Shown here: one piece after another, positions 46,089 to 55,800 of the stretch
How the letters are laid out: the number at the start of each line of letters is the position of its first letter
Numbering within the stretch: position 1 is the stretch's first letter
Source of the DNA: Desulfitibacter alkalitolerans DSM 16504
GTDB lineage: Bacteria > Bacillota > DSM-16504 > Desulfitibacterales > Desulfitibacteraceae
Assembly (NCBI RefSeq): GCF_000620305.1
Contig: NZ_KK211100.1
Span: forward strand, 493,182 to 556,319
Length of the DNA: 63,138 bases
Direction of reading: 5' to 3'
The notes under the pieces: model-generated
Databases searched by the model: none
What the model saw: the letters and a program-made list of their open reading frames with translations, nothing else
What the model was told of the DNA's origin: nothing
Position numbers and translations under genes: made by a program

Positions 46089-47251
46089 AAAAGCTTCCTA
46101 AGAAAAATAAAATACTAATAGTTGATGACGATACAATGAATCTAAGTCTATTAGAGGCCTTTTTGACAGCTGCCAATGAGAATTATGAGCTTATCAGCGC
46201 AGTTAACGGTTCTCAGGCTTTAGAAAAGGTTTCAAAGCACAGGCCTGATTTAGTCCTATTAGACATAATGATGCCTGAAATAAATGGTTTTGATGTTTGT
46301 GCAACAATAAAAAACAATCCAGAAACCAGGTTTTTACCGGTCATACTAATTACAGCATTAAACGATAAGGAGAATAAAATCAAGGGAATAGAAGTAGGCG
46401 CAGATGATTTTCTCACCAAGCCTGTGGATAGAATTGAGCTTATTACAAGGGTTAAGTCTCTGCTTCTTACAAAATCACTCTATGATGACCTGGAAAATCA
46501 TTTTAAGTTGTTAAAGGAAGAGCTTGCCATGGCAAAATATTTACAGGAAAGCCTCCTTCCACAATCTGTTCCAGATATGGCTTCATTAGACATTGCTGTT
46601 TTTTATGAGCCCAGCATTGAAATTGGTGGTGATTTTTATTATTTTATGGAAATAGATGAGCATAATCTTGGCATTTTTATGGCAGATATTTCCGGACATG
46701 GTGTTTCTGCCGCAATGAAAAGCATGGTGTTAAAGGACAGACTTTTTCAGAATAAACACTTGTGGAACTCACCCAAGGGATTAATTAAATCATTAAACTA
46801 TGGACTGATGGACTTTTTCTCTCTTACAGATAGTGACAGTTTTATTACAGCCTTATATTTGATTATTGATACTAAAAACTGGAAAATACGAATAGTAAAT
46901 GGTGGGCACCCTGAACCAATTTTACAGAGTGATTCTGCCAGCCACATCCTTAACAAAACCACCACCCTGCCCATAGGCATCTTCAAAGACATTCATTATG
47001 AAGAAGCTGTTGCTTCCTTCCCTGTAGGAGGTAAGCTTAGCATGTTTACAGATGGTTTTTTTGAGATTAACATTGCAAGGGACCAGCAGCTTTCAATTGA
47101 AAAACTTTATGCCAAGCTTGAGGAATTAAAGGATTTAAGTGCCAATGATACAATTAATTCCATTATTAAATATATTGAAGCTGTTAGTCAGGAAGCACCA
47201 AGTGATGATAGAAACCTTATTGTAATAAAAAGAAAGCAAAAACTCCGTTGA
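46085..47251 (+). CDS. Response regulator with PP2C-type (RsbU/SpoIIE) phosphatase output
   Basis: A 388-residue cytoplasmic protein. The receiver domain (about 8-125) has the acidic pair DD and phospho-acceptor Asp in VLLDIMMPEINGFD, plus the K of FLTKPVDR. A short coiled linker leads to a PPM phosphatase domain (about 170-385) with EIGGDFYYF, MADISGHGVSAAM and GGHPEPI and a terminal DDRNLIVI, so all metal-binding Asp residues seem present. Proteins of this type dephosphorylate anti-anti-sigma factors; no such partner or kinase gene is adjacent. It overlaps the EamA transporter gene by 4 bp. Confidence 0.88.
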   Translation: MKKLPKKNKILIVDDDTMNLSLLEAFLTAANENYELISAVNGSQALEKVSKHRPDLVLLDIMMPEINGFDVCATIKNNPETRFLPVILITALNDKENKIKGIEVGADDFLTKPVDRIELITRVKSLLLTKSLYDDLENHFKLLKEELAMAKYLQESLLPQSVPDMASLDIAVFYEPSIEIGGDFYYFMEIDEHNLGIFMADISGHGVSAAMKSMVLKDRLFQNKHLWNSPKGLIKSLNYGLMDFFSLTDSDSFITALYLIIDTKNWKIRIVNGGHPEPILQSDSASHILNKTTTLPIGIFKDIHYEEAVASFPVGGKLSMFTDGFFEINIARDQQLSIEKLYAKLEELKDLSANDTINSIIKYIEAVSQEAPSDDRNLIVIKRKQKLR

Positions 47252-47267
47252 AATCACGGAGTTTTTA
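47237..47267. terminator. Bidirectional terminator between the convergent phosphatase and engB genes
   Basis: ACTCCGT (47242-47248) and ACGGAGT (47256-47262) pair around 7 bases, with A-run on the left and T-run on the right, so both strands see a stem followed by T. It overlaps the stop codons of both convergent genes, which are separated by only 2 bp. Confidence 0.85.
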
Positions 47268-47844
47268 TATGATCCATTATGACCTTCCATACATCTGCCT
47301 TTCCTTCACCATTTGCTGATGAAAAGGGTATAATCTTGAAGTTAGTTGGCAGTAACAGTTTTTTCTTTATATCACTTAAATGTTTTGCCCACTTTCCCCT
47401 GGCTATTTTATCAGCTTTTGTGGCAACCAGCAAATAGGATATTCCAGAGCTCTGCAGCCATGAATGCATTTGCACATCAAGGACTGTAGGCTCATGACGA
47501 ATGTCTATAAGCTGTATAACCAGCCTTAATTCTTCCCTTTTCTTTAAGTACTCCTCTATAAATCCCGCCCACTGTTCTTTAATACCTCCAGATACAGCAG
47601 CATATCCATACCCTGGAAGGTCAACCATATTAAGTTCACCATTTACATCAAAGAAATTAATGGTACGGGTTTTGCCAGGTTTTCCGCTGGTCTTTACAAG
47701 TCCCTTCCTGTTCACCAGAGTATTAATAAGGGATGACTTACCTACATTAGATCTTCCTACAAATGCAACCTCCGGTTTTTCACCTAAAGGATACTGTTCC
47801 TTTTTTACAGCACTTCCTATATAACTAGCACTATTTACCTTCAT
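47254..47844 (-). CDS. engB: Ribosome biogenesis GTPase YsxC/EngB
   Basis: GTPase for 50S assembly, 196 residues. G1 is [12 protein letters not shown] near 30, G3 DLPGYG, G4 TKAD and G5 [11 protein letters not shown] at 47844, inside the last 14 bases of lonA. The lonA-engB pair is conserved in Bacillus. Confidence 0.94.
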   Translation of the reverse strand: MKVNSASYIGSAVKKEQYPLGEKPEVAFVGRSNVGKSSLINTLVNRKGLVKTSGKPGKTRTINFFDVNGELNMVDLPGYGYAAVSGGIKEQWAGFIEEYLKKREELRLVIQLIDIRHEPTVLDVQMHSWLQSSGISYLLVATKADKIARGKWAKHLSDIKKKLLLPTNFKIIPFSSANGEGKADVWKVIMDHIKTP

Positions 47845-50200
47845 TTTCTCCCTCTTTAGCTGCTTTTTCTGTTGATGCTTCTAATAGAGCAAGGGATAGG
47901 ACTTCGTCCATATGTCCCACCAAGTGAAAATCCATCCTTCTCTTAACTGATTGAGGTACATCCTCAAGATTTTTTTCATTTTCTTTAGGAAGAACCACTT
48001 TTCGAATTCCTGCTCTATGGGCAGCTATAACCTTCTCTTTTATTCCTCCCACAGGGAGTACCCTACCTCTAAGGGTTATTTCCCCTGTCATTGCCAAATC
48101 CTTTAGCACAGGCTTGTTTGATAATGTAGATGCCATTGCAGTTGCAATTGTAATACCTGCTGAAGGCCCATCCTTGGGAATTGCACCTTCAGGAACATGA
48201 ATATGAATATCTTGACTTTCAAACTGCGTAGGATCAAGACCCAGCTTCTCAGCTCTAGACTTAATATAGCTAAAGGCAGCGTATGCTGATTCTTTCATAA
48301 CATCCCCTAATTTACCAGTTAGCATTAAATTACCCTTTCCTTTATACAGGGTAGTTTCAACAAATAAAACATCTCCCCCTGTTTCTGTCCATGCTAAACC
48401 AGTAGATACTCCTACTTCACTTTCCTTTTCGGCTATCCCATATCTGTACCGTGGAACCCCAAGATACTTTTCAACATTTTGAGCAGTTACCTTAACACTT
48501 TCCTCTTTTTTGGCAACAATATCTCTGGCAGTTTTGCGGCATATGGTGGCAATTTCTCTTTCTAAATTCCTTACACCTGCTTCTCTTGTATACTCTCTAA
48601 TGACTCTACGCAGACCATTTTCGGATATGTCCAACTGCTGTTCAGTTAAACCATGCTCTTTTAACTGCTTTGGCAGCAGGTAAATACTTGCTATTTTATG
48701 TTTTTCTTCTTCAGTATAGCCTGAAATGTAAATAATTTCCATTCTGTCCAATAAAGGTCTAGGTATATTATACTGAACATTGGCCGTTGTAATAAACATT
48801 ACCTTGGATAGATCATAGGCAGCCTCTATGTAATGATCACTAAAAGTACTATTCTGTTCAGGATCTAATACTTCTAAAAGTGCAGCAGATGGATCTCCTC
48901 TAAAATCCATGCTCATCTTATCAATTTCATCCAATAAGAATACAGGATTCTTTGTACCTGCCTGCTTCATACCCTGGACTATTCTGCCTGGCATGGCTCC
49001 TACATAGGTTCTCCTATGCCCCCTTATTTCAGCTTCGTCCCTTACACCCCCCAAGGACATTCTTACAAAGTTTCTCTGTAAGGCCCTGGCAATAGACTTT
49101 GCTAATGATGTCTTTCCAACCCCAGGTGGACCAACAAAGCATATTATAGGTCCCTTCATCTTTTTGGCAAGCTGTCTAATAGCAAGATATTCAATAATAC
49201 GATCCTTGACCTTTTCAAGTCCATAATGGTCTTCATCAAGTATTGCCTGAGCCCTGTTAATATCAAGTCTGTCCTTGGTTTGTTTATGCCATGGAATTGA
49301 CAGCATCCAGTCAAGATAGTTTCTTACAACTGTCGCCTCTGCAACCATTGGAGGCATTTTTTCCAAACGGTCTAATTCCTTTAATGCCTTTTCCTTGGCT
49401 TCTTTTGGCATGCGTGCCTTTTCTATCTTCTCTTTTAGCTCTTCTGTTTCGGCTTTTAAATCATCCTTTTCCCCAAGTTCTTTTTGAATAGCTTTCATTT
49501 GTTCCCTTAAATAATACTCTTTTTGGGTTTTTTCCATTTGTTTTCTTACACGCATGTTGATTTTTCGTTCAAGTTCAAGGATTTCCATCTCTTTGGTAAT
49601 AATTTCACACAAAAACTCTAGTCGGTCAGTAATAACAAGTTTTTCTAATACCAGCTGCTTGTCATTGGGTTTTAGGGTTAAATGAGCTGCTACTACATCT
49701 GCTAGCCTATTAGGCTCATCCACAGTAACAACTGATACTACAGCTTCGGGTGGTATTTTTTTGCTGACCTTTACATAGTTCTCAAACTTGTCCACCAAGG
49801 TTCTCATTAAGGCTTCAACCTCAGGGTTTATAGTAGTTTCCTCAGGATATTCTTCTGCATCAACCTGCAGATAATCTTCATTTTCTATGAAATTAATTAT
49901 TCTTGCTCTTGCTTTTCCTTCAACTAGCACTCTAATTGTACCACCAGGCAGCTTCAACAACTGTTTTATTTCAGCAATAGTCCCGGTATGATAAATATCT
50001 TCAACTGCAGGTTCATCAGTCTGGGCATCCTTTTGCATTACCAATAAGATTTCTCTATCTGTCAGCATTGCCTCATCAATTGCACTGATTGACTTTTCCC
50101 TGCCAACATCTAAATGGATAACCATATATGGAAATACTAAGACCCCTCTTAATGGAAGTAATGGAATGCCTTTTCTTACATTAGATGCTTTAATTTTCAT
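47831..50200 (-). CDS. lon: ATP-dependent protease LonA
   Basis: Cytoplasmic AAA+ serine protease of about 789 residues. An N-terminal substrate domain (about 1-210) is followed by a coiled coil, the AAA module with Walker [10 protein letters not shown] near 357 and Walker [11 protein letters not shown], and the protease domain with the Ser-Lys dyad in [11 protein letters not shown] (Ser near 680) and [15 protein letters not shown] prefer ATG 50200 since GGAGGTG lies just upstream; a longer frame begins eight codons earlier. Between this gene and lonB (50225-50357) there is a short palindrome AAAGGAAACCTTT without a T-run. Confidence 0.95.
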   Translation of the reverse strand: MKIKASNVRKGIPLLPLRGVLVFPYMVIHLDVGREKSISAIDEAMLTDREILLVMQKDAQTDEPAVEDIYHTGTIAEIKQLLKLPGGTIRVLVEGKARARIINFIENEDYLQVDAEEYPEETTINPEVEALMRTLVDKFENYVKVSKKIPPEAVVSVVTVDEPNRLADVVAAHLTLKPNDKQLVLEKLVITDRLEFLCEIITKEMEILELERKINMRVRKQMEKTQKEYYLREQMKAIQKELGEKDDLKAETEELKEKIEKARMPKEAKEKALKELDRLEKMPPMVAEATVVRNYLDWMLSIPWHKQTKDRLDINRAQAILDEDHYGLEKVKDRIIEYLAIRQLAKKMKGPIICFVGPPGVGKTSLAKSIARALQRNFVRMSLGGVRDEAEIRGHRRTYVGAMPGRIVQGMKQAGTKNPVFLLDEIDKMSMDFRGDPSAALLEVLDPEQNSTFSDHYIEAAYDLSKVMFITTANVQYNIPRPLLDRMEIIYISGYTEEEKHKIASIYLLPKQLKEHGLTEQQLDISENGLRRVIREYTREAGVRNLEREIATICRKTARDIVAKKEESVKVTAQNVEKYLGVPRYRYGIAEKESEVGVSTGLAWTETGGDVLFVETTLYKGKGNLMLTGKLGDVMKESAYAAFSYIKSRAEKLGLDPTQFESQDIHIHVPEGAIPKDGPSAGITIATAMASTLSNKPVLKDLAMTGEITLRGRVLPVGGIKEKVIAAHRAGIRKVVLPKENEKNLEDVPQSVKRRMDFHLVGHMDEVLSLALLEASTEKAAKEGENEGK

Positions 50201-50357
50201 ATGAACACCTCCTGGTGACTTCAAGTAAATAAATGGTCAAAATATATAACAGTTAGATTTAAATACCCAGGGAAAACAATCCTAGTGTTATTCTACATGA
50301 TATTAATATTTCCTGCAAAGGTTTCCTTTGTTGGATTAATAATGCATAAAGCTTAAA

Positions 50358-52052
50358 TTACATTTGGGAGGCTGACAGCACCTCTACCTTTGGTGCGGCG
50401 TCATGGGATTTTTGTAGATTTGCCTGTGGAATAGCTATTTCTAATACTTCCTCAAGGGTTTCTACAGGTCTCACCTCTATGTCATCTAGAAGGCTAAACA
50501 TCTCCTGCCAATTATCCTTTGGTATAATTACTGTTTGAGCCCCTCCATGACGAGCAGCCTCTACTTTAGCTACAATTCCACCCACAGGCTTAACAAAGCC
50601 TCTTATTGATACTTCTCCAGTCATGGCAACCTTATTATCTACCGGAAGGTCCTTTATAGCTGAATATACTGCCGTAGCTATTGTTACTCCGGCAGATGGA
50701 CCATCTATGGGTACACCTCCAGGAAAGTTTACATGAATATTATAATTATAGGGATCTACATCAAGATTTTTTCTAAGTACTGTTAAAACATTTTCAACAG
50801 AGTCTTTAGCCATACTTTTTCTACGGAGCTTCTTACCATCAATGGAACCCATTTCTTCTTCTTCCACTACACCTGTAACTATGACCTTACCCTGTCCCTT
50901 TTCTGCTTGTAAAACACTTACCTCTAGCTCCAACAGCATTCCAACACTAGGCCCGCAAACAGCAAGACCGTTAACAAGTCCAACCTGGGGCTTGGGGTGC
51001 ACTTTCTTATCTGGTCTTGGCGAATATTGTCCACTATTTACAACCCATTCTACATCTGAGCAGAAAATTTTCTTGCGTCCTTCACCAAGAGCCAAGCCAG
51101 CAGCTATTTGTATTATGTTTACAGCATCACGACCATTAGTAGCGTATCGGGCAACTACCCTAATTGCATTTTGTTCTATCTCAAAACCTATTTTTTTGGC
51201 TGCATTACCGGCTATTTTCTCTATTTCATTGCTTAATAAAGGCCTAAAAAAAACTTCCATACATCTTGACCTTATTGCCGGTGGAATTTCATTTGGCAGT
51301 CTAGTGGTGGCTCCAACCATGCGAAAATCTGCCGGCAGACCATTTTGGAATATATCATGGATATGGCTAGGTATGTTATTGTCTTCAGAGCTATAATAAG
51401 CACTTTCTAAAATGACCCTTCTATCCTCCAGTACCTTAAGAAGCTTATTTATTTGAATAGAATGTAATTCCCCTATTTCATCTATAAAGAGCATTCCACC
51501 GTGGGCCTTGGTAACTGCACCCTGCTTGGGTTGAGGAATTCCCGCCATGCCCATGGCGCCGGCGCCCTGGTATATTGGGTCGTGAACTGACCCTATTAGA
51601 GGGTCTGCTATTCCCCGCTCATCAAATCTTGCAGTAGCCCCGTCAATCTCTATAAATTTTGCGTCACTATTAAAAGGCGAATCCGCAGATTTTTTTGCCT
51701 CCTCCAGCACCAGTCTTGCCGCGGCAGTTTTTCCTACACCGGGTGGCCCGTAGATAATCACATGCTGGGGATTAGGTCCGCATAAGGCTGCTTTTAAAGC
51801 CTTAAGTCCCTCTTCCTGGCCAATAATTTCAGTAAAACAGGTAGGCCTGGTTTTTTCTGAAAGTGGGAGACTTAGGGATACCCTACGCATTTTTTGGAGT
51901 TTTTCCAGCTCCTTTTTTGATTCTCTTTCTACAGCAATTTTATTACCCTGTTGATTCTTCAAGAGATTCCAGAAATAGAGCCCTATAACAATGGCAAAAA
52001 ATATTTGTACAAAACCCAGTATACTTCCCAATCCTGTTCCATATGGATACAT
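50358..52052 (-). CDS. lonB: Sporulation-associated protease LonB
   Basis: Membrane-linked Lon relative of 564 residues, lacking the long LonA N-terminal domain. An N-terminal hydrophobic segment (about 8-25) precedes the AAA module (Walker [13 protein letters not shown] near 102, LFIDEIGELH) and the protease domain with Ser in GVPIDGPSAGVTI near 452 and Lys in VGGIVAKVEAARHGG. In Bacillus lonB is made in the forespore. ATG at 52052; AAGGAG lies 13 bases upstream, farther than usual. An IS4-type element ends only 50 bp upstream and separates lonB from clpX. Confidence 0.92.
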   Translation of the reverse strand: MYPYGTGLGSILGFVQIFFAIVIGLYFWNLLKNQQGNKIAVERESKKELEKLQKMRRVSLSLPLSEKTRPTCFTEIIGQEEGLKALKAALCGPNPQHVIIYGPPGVGKTAAARLVLEEAKKSADSPFNSDAKFIEIDGATARFDERGIADPLIGSVHDPIYQGAGAMGMAGIPQPKQGAVTKAHGGMLFIDEIGELHSIQINKLLKVLEDRRVILESAYYSSEDNNIPSHIHDIFQNGLPADFRMVGATTRLPNEIPPAIRSRCMEVFFRPLLSNEIEKIAGNAAKKIGFEIEQNAIRVVARYATNGRDAVNIIQIAAGLALGEGRKKIFCSDVEWVVNSGQYSPRPDKKVHPKPQVGLVNGLAVCGPSVGMLLELEVSVLQAEKGQGKVIVTGVVEEEEMGSIDGKKLRRKSMAKDSVENVLTVLRKNLDVDPYNYNIHVNFPGGVPIDGPSAGVTIATAVYSAIKDLPVDNKVAMTGEVSIRGFVKPVGGIVAKVEAARHGGAQTVIIPKDNWQEMFSLLDDIEVRPVETLEEVLEIAIPQANLQKSHDAAPKVEVLSASQM

Positions 52053-52097
52053 GGCTGCAAAACAACTCCTTTTCCCAATAAAACTTTTATCTTCCCT

Positions 52098-52102
52098 TAT
52101 TT
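52098..52102. repeat. Target-site duplication, left copy (TATTT)
   Basis: TATTT directly precedes the left inverted repeat of the IS4-type element and matches 53733-53737 on the other side. Confidence 0.75.
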
Positions 52103-52109
52103 ACAGTAG

Positions 52110-53570
52110 TTATGCACTTCCAGGATAATAATCCCAGTTCCATAACCTTAGTGATAAAAATTTTGGCCAAAATTTATCAATAATCCTTGCAAAGCGCTCG
52201 GTTGCTATGTCAAAATAGACTTGGATCAGCTGATTGTGACAGTGGATCCGACAACCGGCGTTGAAAAAGTACCTTACCACTTCGCAGAGGGATGGGGCTT
52301 GTTCGACGCCTTCTTTATTGCATTCCCAAGTAGCAAAACAAAGAAGAGTTTGCGCCGTAAACAATAGTTCCACATGTGCGAAGTGAGCTGGTTCCGATTG
52401 AGCATAACATGAAGTTAATCCTAGGTTCTGCTTAGCTGTACGATAAAAAACTTCAATTTTCCATCGTTTAGTATAGGCCTTAGCTGCTTCTTCTGGTGCA
52501 TCTGCTCGATTGCTTAGCAGGAGATACGTACCTTTAAAGGTTGCCACCTGGTATTCTTCTTCTGGAAGAACCACAAGTTTCCCAACCACCTGTTCCCCAT
52601 AAGTGGCCCCAATTGCAGCAACGAGTAAAAATCGTTGTCTGGTAATAGGTTTTCCTTTGCGGGTCAGTGTCTCATAAGGCACTTTGATGTAAATATCGGG
52701 AATACTAAGAACTGAGTTTTTGCCAATAACCCTAATTTTAGGATAAATCTCTTGCAGTAATTGTTTAGCATTAAGTTTGACAAAGCGCTCCTTACCTAGA
52801 ACAGGGTCATAGATTTTCCTAAATAATACTGTGTTGCGTTTAGCCTTGGTAACCCAATCAAAATTGTTATCCATAAGCCAAGTTAAAAACTTCTTGCATA
52901 AAAACCAGCGGTCCATGGCAACCCATAGTCTAGCGTTGTTAAATTGACGTAGCTCTTTTAACATCTCTATAGCAAGATTGAGTTTGGTTTGTTTTTCATT
53001 ATCCTGGTCTTTTTTAACCCAGAAACGCCACAACATAGGATATTCAAGGCCGTTTTTTAAGACAGCTAGAGTCGATACAAGATTAATGCACCATACATGT
53101 CGCTTATCTGAACTATCAAAAAGCCAACAGAGAAAGGGGATTTTTTTACCATAAGGATGTTCAATTTTAGTATCGTCTAAGGCAATTATATCACCGTCGG
53201 TCAACCGGGTCTCTGTACGTTCCTGCAGTCTAGAAATTCTACCAATAGAGAACTGAAGCCACTGAAAAGGCTTAGACAGGAACCGGCTAAAAGCACTCTG
53301 CGAGATTAATTGCCCGGAAAGAAGCTGTTTTAAGAAAGGGGCATCCGCTGAAAACTTAGCATTTTGGTTTGCAGAGCTCGCATTACTTACCAGACCACAG
53401 ATGTAGGCAAAAGCCAAAAGCCATGTTGGAACCCCGGAGTGCTTACGGATTCCTGTTTGAGAAAAGAGCAAAGAAAGATCAAACAAATCCCAGATGGTCT
53501 TAAGTACTGGAATCCCGGCACCTTGACCGTGATCCTTCTCTTTGAAAGTTGGTTTACAGAGTTTTTTCAT
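52110..53570 (-). CDS. IS4-family DDE transposase
   Basis: About 486 residues from the ATG at 53570 (GGGTGA ribosome site). Catalytic residues are Asp in IIALDDTKIEHP, Asp in LWVAMDRWF and Glu in RWKIEVFYRTAKQNLGL, the last a YREK-type IS4/IS701 signature. The frame is open farther upstream to a TTG at 53639, which could add 23 residues. The stop codon lies 7 bp inside the element end and no terminator follows, so transcription can run into lonB. It looks intact and so possibly active. Confidence 0.88.
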   Translation of the reverse strand: MKKLCKPTFKEKDHGQGAGIPVLKTIWDLFDLSLLFSQTGIRKHSGVPTWLLAFAYICGLVSNASSANQNAKFSADAPFLKQLLSGQLISQSAFSRFLSKPFQWLQFSIGRISRLQERTETRLTDGDIIALDDTKIEHPYGKKIPFLCWLFDSSDKRHVWCINLVSTLAVLKNGLEYPMLWRFWVKKDQDNEKQTKLNLAIEMLKELRQFNNARLWVAMDRWFLCKKFLTWLMDNNFDWVTKAKRNTVLFRKIYDPVLGKERFVKLNAKQLLQEIYPKIRVIGKNSVLSIPDIYIKVPYETLTRKGKPITRQRFLLVAAIGATYGEQVVGKLVVLPEEEYQVATFKGTYLLLSNRADAPEEAAKAYTKRWKIEVFYRTAKQNLGLTSCYAQSEPAHFAHVELLFTAQTLLCFATWECNKEGVEQAPSLCEVVRYFFNAGCRIHCHNQLIQVYFDIATERFARIIDKFWPKFLSLRLWNWDYYPGSA

Positions 53571-53617
53571 TTGCATCACCCATATCGTTAGGGTATGGTA
53601 AATAATACCATCCATTT

Positions 53618-53646
53618 CGATTATGGGGACATTTTGCAATTGTCAA
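53618..53646 (-). promoter_or_regulatory. Promoter inside the IS4-type element
   Basis: TTGACA (53646-53641), 17-base spacer, TAATCG (53623-53618) on the minus strand, just upstream of the transposase frame. It points toward the transposase and then toward lonB. Confidence 0.5.
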
Positions 53647-53732
53647 GTGTTTTTGGGATTATCTGGTTGCATTTTGAAAATATTTTTGGATTATGCTTTG
53701 GTGTTATTTTCCATCAACTGCATAAGTCCTGT

Positions 53733-53737
53733 TATTT
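53733..53737. repeat. Target-site duplication, right copy (TATTT)
   Basis: TATTT directly after the right inverted repeat, matching 52098-52102. Confidence 0.75.
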
Positions 53738-53799
53738 AAATATTATTGCCAATGGGATGTTTTTTATCCGAATAGATAAACAGGTTTTGTAGTCTAGCA

Positions 53800-53833
53800 A
53801 ACAAAAAGGCTCTCAACTTGATGTGAGAACCTT
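53800..53833 (-). terminator. Intrinsic terminator of clpX
   Basis: AAGGTTCTCA and TGAGAGCCTT pair around 8 bases and are followed by TTTTGTTT on the minus strand, 19 bp past the clpX stop. It implies that lonB had its own promoter even before the IS arrived. Confidence 0.85.
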
Positions 53834-53851
53834 CTTTTTTTATTTTTTATA

Positions 53852-55099
53852 TTATGCTGTTTCTTCCTTTTTCTCTAATGTTAATATGGGCGCCTTCTTG
53901 CCGTCTACAACTGCTTTAGTCACGGTACAATGCTTAATATCCTTCTTAGACGGGATATCGTACATTACATCCAACATGATATTCTCTAGTATGGCCTTTA
54001 AGCCTCTCGCACCTGTCTCTCTCTTAATGGCTTCCTTGGCTATAGCTTCCAAAGCTTCTTTTTCAAACTCCAAGTTAACAGAGTCCATTTCAAAGAGCTT
54101 TTGGTACTGCTTGACCAGAGCGTTTCTAGGCTCAGTAAGAATCCGTACAAGGGCCTGTTCATCTAACGCTTCTAGGGTAACAATCACAGGCAATCTGCCC
54201 ACAAATTCAGGTATTAAGCCAAATTTTAATAAGTCAATGGGTAGAATGCTGTTTAATATCTCCCCTATATTCTTATCCTTTTTACCCTTTACTTCTGAGC
54301 CAAAACCAATTCCCTTTTTGCCAATTCTGTTGCCAATAATTTTGTCAACTCCATCAAAAGCTCCACCACAAATAAAGAGAATATTGGTAGTATCAAGCTG
54401 AATAAATTCTTGATGAGGATGCTTTCTACCGCCTTGAGGAGGTACGCTAGCTACTGTACCCTCTAAAATTTTCAACAGGGCTTGTTGAACACCTTCACCA
54501 GAAACATCCCTTGTTATAGATGGGTTCTCAGATTTGCGAGCTATTTTATCAATTTCATCAATGTATACAATTCCCTTTTCTGCTTTTTCAACATCATAAT
54601 CCGCCGCCTGTATTAGCTTCAACAAAATATTTTCTACGTCTTCTCCAACATAACCTGCTTCTGTTAAGGAAGTTGCATCTGCAATGGCAAAGGGCACATT
54701 TAATATTTTAGCCAATGTTTGAGCTAAAAGAGTTTTACCACTACCAGTTGGACCAAGCATTACAATGTTGCTTTTTTGCAACTCAACATCATCAATTTTC
54801 ATCCCCATATTAATTCGCTTGTAGTGATTGTATACAGCTACAGCCAGGGACTTTTTTGCTCTTTCCTGTCCAATTACATATTGATCAAGTATTTCCTTAA
54901 TCTCTTTTGGCTTAGGAACATCGCCCATCTCTAAACCCAGCTCTTCGCTAAGCTCCTCTTCGATGATCTCGTTACATAGTTCAATGCACTCATCGCAAAT
55001 ATATACCCCAGGTCCGGCTACAAGTTTTTTAACTTGATCCTGTAGTTTACCACAAAATGAACATTTCAATTGCCCTTTGTCATCGGTGTACTTATACAT
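53852..55099 (-). CDS. clpX: ClpX ATPase subunit of ClpXP
   Basis: Unfoldase that feeds ClpP, 415 residues. The N-terminal zinc domain has [14 protein letters not shown] and CDECIELC (four Cys), Walker A is [16 protein letters not shown] near 118, Walker [14 protein letters not shown], and the pore loop [11 protein letters not shown] at 55099 precedes the clpX of a tig-clpP-clpX operon. Confidence 0.97.
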   Translation of the reverse strand: MYKYTDDKGQLKCSFCGKLQDQVKKLVAGPGVYICDECIELCNEIIEEELSEELGLEMGDVPKPKEIKEILDQYVIGQERAKKSLAVAVYNHYKRINMGMKIDDVELQKSNIVMLGPTGSGKTLLAQTLAKILNVPFAIADATSLTEAGYVGEDVENILLKLIQAADYDVEKAEKGIVYIDEIDKIARKSENPSITRDVSGEGVQQALLKILEGTVASVPPQGGRKHPHQEFIQLDTTNILFICGGAFDGVDKIIGNRIGKKGIGFGSEVKGKKDKNIGEILNSILPIDLLKFGLIPEFVGRLPVIVTLEALDEQALVRILTEPRNALVKQYQKLFEMDSVNLEFEKEALEAIAKEAIKRETGARGLKAILENIMLDVMYDIPSKKDIKHCTVTKAVVDGKKAPILTLEKKEETA

Positions 55100-55142
55100 T
55101 ATTTCACCTCACCAACTTTTTAGCACGCCTTTTAAGAGCTCA

Positions 55143-55745
55143 CTATTTCTTCCCCGTCAAATCCCTTGTTGTCATTACCTTATCTATTATACCATAATCC
55201 CTTGCCTCTTCAGCAGTCATAAAATAGTCTCTATCTGTATCTTTTTCAATTTGTTCTATTGATTTTTTAGTAATGTCAGCCAGTATGCTATTTAGTCTTT
55301 GTCTTATCCTAATAATTCTTTTAGCATGAATCTCAATGTCAACTGCCTGACCTTGGGTTCCTCCCAAGGGCTGATGAATCATTATTTCACTATTTGCCAA
55401 AGCAAATCTTTTTCCTTTTGTTCCTGCCGCAAGTAGAAAAGCACCCATGCTGGCTGCTAAACCAACACAGATTGTTTGTACATCTGGTTTAATATATGTC
55501 ATTGTATCAAAAATAGCCATTCCAGAAGTAATGGATCCACCAGGACTATTAATATAAAGGTGTATGTCCTTTTCTGGATCTTCTGCTTCTAAAAAAAGCA
55601 ATTGAGCTATAACCAGGTTGGCTACATAATCATTTATTTCACTGCCCAAAAATATAATTCTATCTTTGAGCAACCTGGAATATATGTCATAAGCCCTTTC
55701 TCCTCTGTTAGTATGTTCAACTACCATTGGTACAAGCACAGACAT
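55143..55745 (-). CDS. clpP: ClpP proteolytic subunit
   Basis: Serine peptidase forming the 14-mer chamber, 200 residues. The triad is Ser in [14 protein letters not shown] near 97, His in [10 protein letters not shown] near 122, and Asp in the [11 protein letters not shown] region near 171. The N-terminal axial loop [26 protein letters not shown] is normal. ATG at 55745; 43 bp before clpX. Confidence 0.97.
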   Translation of the reverse strand: MSVLVPMVVEHTNRGERAYDIYSRLLKDRIIFLGSEINDYVANLVIAQLLFLEAEDPEKDIHLYINSPGGSITSGMAIFDTMTYIKPDVQTICVGLAASMGAFLLAAGTKGKRFALANSEIMIHQPLGGTQGQAVDIEIHAKRIIRIRQRLNSILADITKKSIEQIEKDTDRDYFMTAEEARDYGIIDKVMTTRDLTGKK

Positions 55746-55800
55746 AGTAATACACCAACTTTCCTGTTAATTGTATTTTTATTATTAAACATCAATTAGG

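Larger units (their letters stand above)
52103..53732 (-). mobile_element. IS4-type insertion sequence, complete copy (1630 bp)
   Basis: Imperfect terminal inverted repeats ACAGTAGTTATGCACTT and ACAGGACTTATGCAGTT (about 14 of 19 matches) bound the element, with 5-bp TATTT duplications outside. It carries one transposase gene read leftward. Its left end is identical to 63046-63138, where a second copy starts. It sits between clpX and lonB, an adjacency that is unbroken in Bacillus. Confidence 0.88.

Noticed and set aside
50300-50330. AAAGGAAACCTTT palindrome as lonB terminator
   Set aside because: Stem is short with a three-base loop and no T-run follows, so termination is not supported.
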